Positions 6,853 through 8,853 of a DNA stretch of 8,853 nucleotides are shown here, one piece after another. Location of the stretch: positions 1 to 8,853 of the forward strand of contig JAEWBG010000035.1 in the NCBI GenBank assembly GCA_023391335.1. The letters run 5' to 3'. Position numbers and translations under genes: made by a program. Numbering within the stretch: the first letter of the stretch is position 1; each line of letters starts with the position of its first letter. The DNA comes from Pseudomonadota bacterium (lineage in GTDB: Bacteria; Pseudomonadota; Gammaproteobacteria; Steroidobacterales; Steroidobacteraceae). The notes under the pieces were generated by a model. That model ran no database searches. It saw nothing but the letters and a program-made list of their open reading frames with translations, and was not told the origin of the DNA.

Positions 6853-7308
6853 ATGACTGCACGGCTTTTTCTTCCGCTTCTTACCGTCCTGCTCGTGCTG
6901 CTCGGACGCACCGCATTGGCTGGCGATTACTTCGAGTCGAACGGTGCTGCGATACGCGGCTACGATCCGGTTGCTTATTTCACGGACGGCAAGCCCACGA
7001 TGGGTTCCGACCAATACACCTACACGTACAAAGGATCGAAATTCCTATTTGTCTCCGCGAAGAATCAAAAGACTTTCTCGAAGCACCCGGAGAAATATGC
7101 GCCGCAGTTCGGCGGGTTCTGCGCCTTCGGCACGGCGAATGGGGTGAAGGTAAGCACCCAGCCGGATGCTTTCGCACTCGTGAACGGAAAGCTCTATCTA
7201 AATCACGACACCAAAGTTCACGCACTTTGGAAGAACGACGTGCCGGGCAACATCGCGCTGGCAGAGAAGAACTGGCCCGAAGTATCGCAATCGGCGCAGA
7301 AGGACTGA
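6853..7308 (+). CDS. Exported YHS-domain protein
   Basis: This 151-residue protein has a strong signal peptide (residues 1-23, hydrophobic LFLPLLTVLLVLL, cleavage after ALA before GDYF). It also has the familiar small-secreted YHS layout: GYDPVAYF (36-43), YTYKGSKFLFVSAKN (57-71), then F-x-x-x-PEKYAPQFGGFCAFG (75-93), and a C-terminal NGKLYLNHD...W segment. The single cysteine of the mature chain, C90, sits in the conserved GGFCAFG turn. YHS domains are thought to bind metal or act as accessory modules, but the role of this stand-alone exported type is not established. ATG at 6853 with GAGG 7 nt upstream is well supported. A terminator follows 12 bp after the stop, so it appears to be monocistronic. 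Confidence 0.9.
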   Translation: MTARLFLPLLTVLLVLLGRTALAGDYFESNGAAIRGYDPVAYFTDGKPTMGSDQYTYTYKGSKFLFVSAKNQKTFSKHPEKYAPQFGGFCAFGTANGVKVSTQPDAFALVNGKLYLNHDTKVHALWKNDVPGNIALAEKNWPEVSQSAQKD

Positions 7309-7320
7309 GGCCGCACTCCG

Positions 7321-7347
7321 CAGCGGCGCAGACTGCGCCGCTGTTTC
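7321..7347 (+). terminator. Intrinsic terminator after the YHS gene
   Basis: A perfect 10-bp GC-rich stem, CAGCGGCGCA (7321-7330) and TGCGCCGCTG (7334-7343), has a GAC loop followed by TTTCTCC. The T tract is short but the stem is strong. It separates the YHS gene from the LysR gene. Confidence 0.75.
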
Positions 7348-7451
7348 TCCGGCCGCTGCAATCCATTGCGGCAACGGCTGCGTAATGTTTTCCGCCCTGA
7401 GGCGGTCGACTTGCTATCCAGCTACCCGCGCTCGACCAGCCTCTTACGCAT

Positions 7452-8426
7452 ATGAATATCGACGATCTGCAGCTACTCGTGGATGTCGTTCAGGAAGGTA
7501 GCTTCGCGGCGGTGGCGCGTCGCGGCAATGTTGCCCCGTCGACAGTGTCTCGCAGCATCAGCGCGCTCGAGCGCGAGCTTGGGTTGCGACTCTTTCAGCG
7601 CACGTCACGCAAGCTCGCGTTGACCGAAGCTGGAATGATTTATTACGAACGGCTGCGCAACGTCCTCGACGAGCTGAATCGTGCTCACGAGGAGACCATA
7701 GAGGTCACGAGCTCGGCGGTGGGAACGCTACGAGTGACGGCCTCTGTTGCGTTCGGGCACGCACTGCTCGTGCCGTTACTTCCCGCGTGGCGAACGGCGT
7801 TCCCGGCGATCGCGCTGGACCTGATGCTTACCGATGCACAAGTCGATCTCATCGGCGAGCGCGTCGATGTCGCGATTCGCTTCGGCGTTCGACCCGACTC
7901 CGGCATGATCGGATCGAAACTCCTGTCTAGTCGATATCGAGTTTGTGCGAGCCCCGGTTATCTGAAGCACACCGGCGCGTTACAGGAGCCAACGGAGTTA
8001 GCAACACGCGACTGTGTGGTGTTCCGCTGGCAAGCATCTCATTCGCTGTGGCAGTTTGGAAATGCAGATGGCGCAGTCAGCGATGTAAACATCGGGGGCT
8101 CGATCGTGATCTCGAGCGCGCTATCGGTGCGCCAGGCCGCTATCGATGGACTTGGGCCTGCGCTGTTACCCGACTGGCTGATTGCTTCTGAACTCGCTGC
8201 AGGCACTTTGGTGGACGTTTTCCCACGTCACGAGATTACGGCGACGGGCTTCGACACGGCCGCATGGCTTCTCTATCCCTCCAAGACTTACTTGCCACTG
8301 AAAGTCCGGGCATTCATCGATTTCTTGAAGAGTCACATCGGACAGGGTGCGGCGAATCGCGCTCGCGTCGGCGCGGAATCGAAACGATTGGTGCACGTCG
8401 AGGAGCGAGCGGAGATGGAGATGTAA
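7452..8426 (+). CDS. LysR-family transcriptional regulator, CrgA-like
   Basis: This 324-residue protein has the LysR layout. A winged helix-turn-helix occupies residues 1-60 (FAAVARRGNVAPSTVSRSIS as the HTH, then LERELGLRLFQRTSRKLALTEAG), and a linker helix runs to about 88. The substrate-binding domain (about 90-296) has the phrases usual in the CrgA-like group, VDVAIRFGVRPDSGMIGSKL, YRVCASPGYL and GLGPALLPDWL. The last 25 residues (NRARVGAESK onwards) are a charged tail beyond the usual end. Effector and targets are unknown. LysR regulators often control a divergent neighbour, but the upstream YHS gene runs in the same direction behind a terminator, so the target cannot be read from context. 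ATG at 7452 is chosen by alignment to the family N-terminus (MNIDDLQLLV); no good Shine-Dalgarno is visible. Confidence 0.93.
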   Translation: MNIDDLQLLVDVVQEGSFAAVARRGNVAPSTVSRSISALERELGLRLFQRTSRKLALTEAGMIYYERLRNVLDELNRAHEETIEVTSSAVGTLRVTASVAFGHALLVPLLPAWRTAFPAIALDLMLTDAQVDLIGERVDVAIRFGVRPDSGMIGSKLLSSRYRVCASPGYLKHTGALQEPTELATRDCVVFRWQASHSLWQFGNADGAVSDVNIGGSIVISSALSVRQAAIDGLGPALLPDWLIASELAAGTLVDVFPRHEITATGFDTAAWLLYPSKTYLPLKVRAFIDFLKSHIGQGAANRARVGAESKRLVHVEERAEMEM

Positions 8427-8483
8427 GGCGCGCTCAAGTGTGTCGAACACCTCGATGCTTGAGGGTTCTCATCCCTCTCTCGG

Positions 8484-8528
8484 TCAAAACGAATAAGGTT
8501 CACGAAGACGTGAGCCTTATTGTTTTGA
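8484..8528. terminator. Long bidirectional-type terminator after the LysR gene
   Basis: The core stem is AATAAGGTTCACG (8492-8504) with CGTGAGCCTTATT (8509-8521), a 4-nt AAGA loop and one G-T pair. Past a single unpaired G at 8491 the stem continues as TCAAAAC (8484-8490) with GTTTTGA (8522-8528). The A run on one side and T run on the other give a U-rich tail on either strand, so it could stop transcription from both directions. Confidence 0.8.
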
Positions 8529-8853
8529 CTGGCGGACGGACTGGATGGTGGACGGACTGGACACCCATCGATTCGGTGGCGTGACCGGCTGTGGAGACGA
8601 TGAATGTTGGACGGACTTTGGGGACGGACGGCCTTTGGACACCCAGCAATTCGATGAGCCTGCAGCTGAAATAGCTCGGCTGTCCAAAGAAAGAGAAGGC
8701 TAACCTGGCGGAGAGAGGGATTGCGCCTTTGCCGTCCATGGCCGGCGCGCGGTTGCGCCAGCGATCGCTGTCCAAAATGGTTCCTACGATTTTGTCGAAC
8801 CGCTCGAGTCCCCCGCTGTCAGGATAGATGTCGCCTGTAACTGAAACCTCTGT
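8529..8853. other. Repeat-rich right-edge region without a confident gene
   Basis: This 325-bp stretch has no supported gene. The octamer GGACGGAC occurs four times (8534, 8550, 8609, 8622), and TGGACACCCA occurs twice (8558 and 8636, 78 bp apart), giving a diverged tandem duplication of about 50 bp. A plus-strand frame from ATG 8545 to TAA 8701-8703 encodes 52 residues ending AAEIARLSKEREG, faintly like the C-terminal part of an IS3-type OrfA. A minus-strand frame is open from the window edge (8853) to TGA at 8500-8502, but it ends inside the terminator hairpin. Neither has enough support to call. A small GGCGC/GCGCC hairpin lies at about 8743-8758. Confidence 0.5.

Noticed and set aside
6810..7385. 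191-residue plus-strand open frame
   Set aside because: It is a shadow of the YHS gene in another frame; the YHS frame has the motifs, signal peptide and ribosome-binding site.

Overview
The window looks like chromosomal DNA from a Gram-negative proteobacterium of moderately high GC. Most of the protein genes carry export signals, one product looks like an outer-membrane beta-barrel, and intergenic spaces hold abundant small palindromic and tandem repeats. The mix of FG-GAP propeller, secreted family 2 glycosidase, lactonase-like propeller, YHS protein and CrgA-type LysR regulator would fit a gammaproteobacterium such as a member of the Xanthomonadales (Lysobacteraceae/Rhodanobacteraceae). 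That placement is an impression from style, not a demonstrated match.

Layout. Positions 1-290 hold two copies of a 145-bp tandem repeat with an internal inverted repeat. A leftward gene (455-1393) encodes an exported, probably outer-membrane, protein I do not recognise. Divergent from it, a rightward gene (1689-2879) encodes an exported seven-bladed FG-GAP propeller and ends at a clear intrinsic terminator. A leftward gene (2964-4799) converges on that terminator and encodes an exported family 2 glycoside hydrolase with the residues expected of a beta-glucuronidase. After a 334-bp divergent intergenic region, a rightward gene (5134-6258) encodes an exported lactonase-like beta-propeller. About 600 bp of non-coding DNA follows (6259-6852), dominated by an 88-bp repeat array built of small hairpins. 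Then come a small exported YHS-domain protein (6853-7308) with its own terminator and a LysR-family regulator (7452-8426) with a long bidirectional-looking terminator. The right edge (8529-8853) is repeat-rich and has no confident gene.

How the genes may work together. No multi-gene operon is visible: genes are mostly divergent, convergent or separated by terminators. The one suggestive pairing is the divergent beta-glucuronidase and lactonase-like propeller, which share an upstream region and are both exported; a joint role in handling uronic-acid sugars is possible but inferred. I see no defence system, CRISPR array, RNA gene or intact mobile element. The most unusual structure is the hairpin-bead repeat at 6396-6694.
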